Positions 62,200 to 64,000 of a stretch of 64,000 nucleotides of DNA are shown here, piece after piece. The notes under the pieces were generated by a model that made no database searches, was not told the DNA's origin, and saw only the letters and a list, made by a program, of their open reading frames with translations. Every line of letters begins with the position of its first letter. Within the stretch, counting starts at the first letter, position 1. A program made the position numbers and the translations under genes. This DNA is from Marisa cornuarietis (taxonomy: Eukaryota > Mollusca > Gastropoda > Architaenioglossa > Ampullariidae), in contig SMMW01000191.1 of the NCBI GenBank assembly GCA_004794655.1, positions 248,001 to 312,000 of the forward strand. Reading direction: 5' to 3'.

Positions 62200-62935
62200 G
62201 AAGTGTAGGTAAGTGAGATAGAACATGGAAGATGAGTGAGAGAAAACACGGACGGTAGATAAGAGAGAACACTGACGGAAAGTGAGAGAGAACACGGAAG
62301 ATGAGTCAGAGAGAACACGGACGGTAAGCGAGAGAGAACACGGACGGCGAGTGAGAGAGAACACGGACGGCGAGTGAGAGAGAACACGGACGGTAAGTGA
62401 GAGAAAACACGGAAGATGAGTCAGAGAGAACACGGACGGTAAGAGAGAGAACACGGACGGCGAGTGAGAGAGAACACGGACGGTAAGAGAGAGAAAAAAA
62501 GAGAGAACACGGACGGTGAGTGTGAGAGAACACGGACGGTAGATAAGAGAGAACACGGACGGTGAGTGAGAGAGAACACGACTGGTAGATGAGAGAGAAC
62601 ACGGACGGTAAGAGAGAGAGAGAACACGGACGATGAGTGAGAGAGAACACGGACGGTAAGAGAGAGAAAGAGAGAGAGAGAGAGAACACGGACGGTGAGT
62701 GTGAGAGAACACGGACGGTAGATAAGAGAGAACTCGGACGGTGAGTGAGAGAGAACACGACTGGTAGATGAGAGAGAACACGGACGGTAGATAAGAGAGA
62801 ACACGGACGGTGAGTGAGAGAGAACACGACTGGTAGATGAGAGAGAAGATGGACGGTGAGTGAGAGAGAGCACGGACGGTGAGTAAGAGGGAACACGACT
62901 GGTAGATGCGAGAGAACACGGACGGTGAGTGAGAG
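62200..62935. repeat. ~23-bp GA-rich minisatellite
   Basis: About 32 units of GAGTGAGAGAGAACACGGACGGT with variants (GTAGATAAGAGAG, GACTGGTAGATGAG, GGAAGATGAG) and GA expansions near 62485 and 62665. It is strongly purine-rich on the plus strand. A minus-strand frame of 304 codons is repeat-driven. Confidence 0.92.
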
Positions 62936-62944
62936 AATAAAATC

Positions 62945-63490
62945 ACGGAAAATGTCGAGAATAAGTTGTAGGTGAGACCATCTGATATCATGGTCTCCTT
63001 GAAGAACACCTCAGGTGTTGTCTGACGTCTGTCTTCTCAAATCAGACAGCTGATGAGGAAGGAACCTCGCCACAAGGTCCGCGTGGTCGGAATAAAACGT
63101 GTTTTGGTGAAAACAACCTCAACAACCTCAACAAACGCCTCAAACATGTCATTCATCTGATTGTCGGCTTCAAGAAAATGTAAAGGAAACAACGAGTAGG
63201 CGGGGAGCTCATTGTAGGGAGGGATCGATCCCCCAGCACCGGCAATAAAAACTCACCAGCCTGTGGCCCAGTTTACCCGCAGCCCAGCAAAGAGACGAGG
63301 TCAGGTCCAGTGGCCTTGCCCCATATTTCACACAGTCGGCCAGCTCCAGCTTCCCAACGGATCAAAAAGAAGACAAGTTCACTGGGGAAAATGGCTGCCG
63401 GTATTTGGTCAGCTAACACACAACATTCCAACTCTTCAGCAACTTCTGCTTCCCAACCTTCCGCACTCCACTACGTGGTCGTCTGTAGGA
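62945..63490. other. Unassigned sequence
   Basis: Unique sequence between two arrays. An ATG at 63391 in an AAAATGGCTGCC context opens a short frame, but nothing supports a gene. Confidence 0.4.
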
Positions 63491-63496
63491 TAAACA

Positions 63497-63995
63497 CAGA
63501 ACAGCTGGGGCTGATAAACACACAATAACTGTGACTGATAAACACACAATAACTGTGACTGATAAACACACAATAACTGTGACTGAAAAACACACAATAA
63601 CTGGGGCTGATAAACACACAATAACTGTGACTGATAAACACACAATAACTGGGGCTGATAAACACACAATAACTGTGACTGATAAACACACAATAACTGG
63701 GGCTGATAAACACACAATAACTGTGACTGATAAACACACAATAACTGGGGCTGATAAACACACAATAACTGTGACTGATAAACACACAATAACTGGGGCT
63801 GATAAACACACAATAACTGTGACTGATAAACACACAATAACTGGGGCTGATAAAAACACAATAACTGTGACTGATAAACACACAATAACTGGGGCTGATA
63901 AACACGCAATAAGTGGGGCTGATAAACACACAATAACTGAGGCTGATAAACACACAATAACTGTGACTGATAAACACACAATAACTGGGTTTATT
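63497..63995. repeat. 24-bp minisatellite with 48-bp dimer
   Basis: About 20 units of AACTGTGACTGATAAACACACAAT alternating regularly with AACTGGGGCTGATAAACACACAAT, so the real repeat is a 48-bp dimer. The period is 8 codons, so three minus-strand frames stay open (for example VCLSVTVI alternating with VCLSAPVI). The array reaches the right edge of the window. Confidence 0.95.
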
Positions 63996-64000
63996 ACAAT

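Noticed and set aside
62095..63009. 304-codon minus-strand frame rich in Ser, Leu and Val
   Set aside because: Driven by the GA-rich 23-bp repeat; neighbouring frames are open as well.
63413..63981. Three overlapping minus-strand frames of 168-188 codons that look like membrane proteins
   Set aside because: The 24-bp unit has no stop in three frames, so apparent hydrophobic repeats are an artefact of the array.

Overview
The window is animal nuclear DNA. Genes are intron-rich with GT-AG introns, and one uses an in-frame TGA as selenocysteine. Several LINE clades, a tRNA-type SINE, MITEs and long minisatellites lie between and inside genes. A lophotrochozoan, probably a gastropod mollusc, fits the gene and repeat content best, but that is inference and not a sequence match.

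The left 40 kb holds four real genes in two divergent pairs. (1) Minus strand, 15571 down to at least 1296: a 12-exon ankyrin-repeat protein of at least 774 aa that I cannot name; its 3' end is unresolved or beyond the left edge. (2) Plus strand, 16107-21580: a complete 7-exon PP1 catalytic subunit (328 aa) of the alpha type. Their start codons are 535 bp apart. (3) Minus strand, 32349-29378: a complete 4-exon selenoprotein M (131 aa) with a CTGU redox motif and a C-terminal REDL. (4) Plus strand, 32427-39235: a complete 8-exon aspartate dehydrogenase domain protein, ASPDH (296 aa). Only 77 bp separates the SelM and ASPDH start codons. I rebuilt all exons by hand from splice sites, matching intron phases and family similarity.

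Introns and gaps carry decayed mobile elements. These are LINE fragments (1-600, 2090-2725, 3670-4260, 24130-25540, 30660-31600), a P-element/THAP9-like transposase relic (9100-9930), a TTAA-flanked piggyBac-like MITE (26066-26297), a second MITE with perfect 18-bp inverted termini (11399-11664), and a tRNA-derived SINE (19613-19806).

The right 22 kb (about 42-64 kb) has no gene I can support. It is a chain of about ten unrelated minisatellite arrays with periods of about 19, 22, 23, 24, 28, 32, 39, 39 and 52/56 bp, with an RTE-like LINE 5' fragment near 45 kb. Notable are one array present in both orientations around a spacer taken from the neighbouring satellite, a 205-bp higher-order repeat, and a 39-bp array that keeps both strands open for over 460 codons. 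Long open frames here are by-products of the repeats. The density suggests a subtelomeric or recombination-prone segment.
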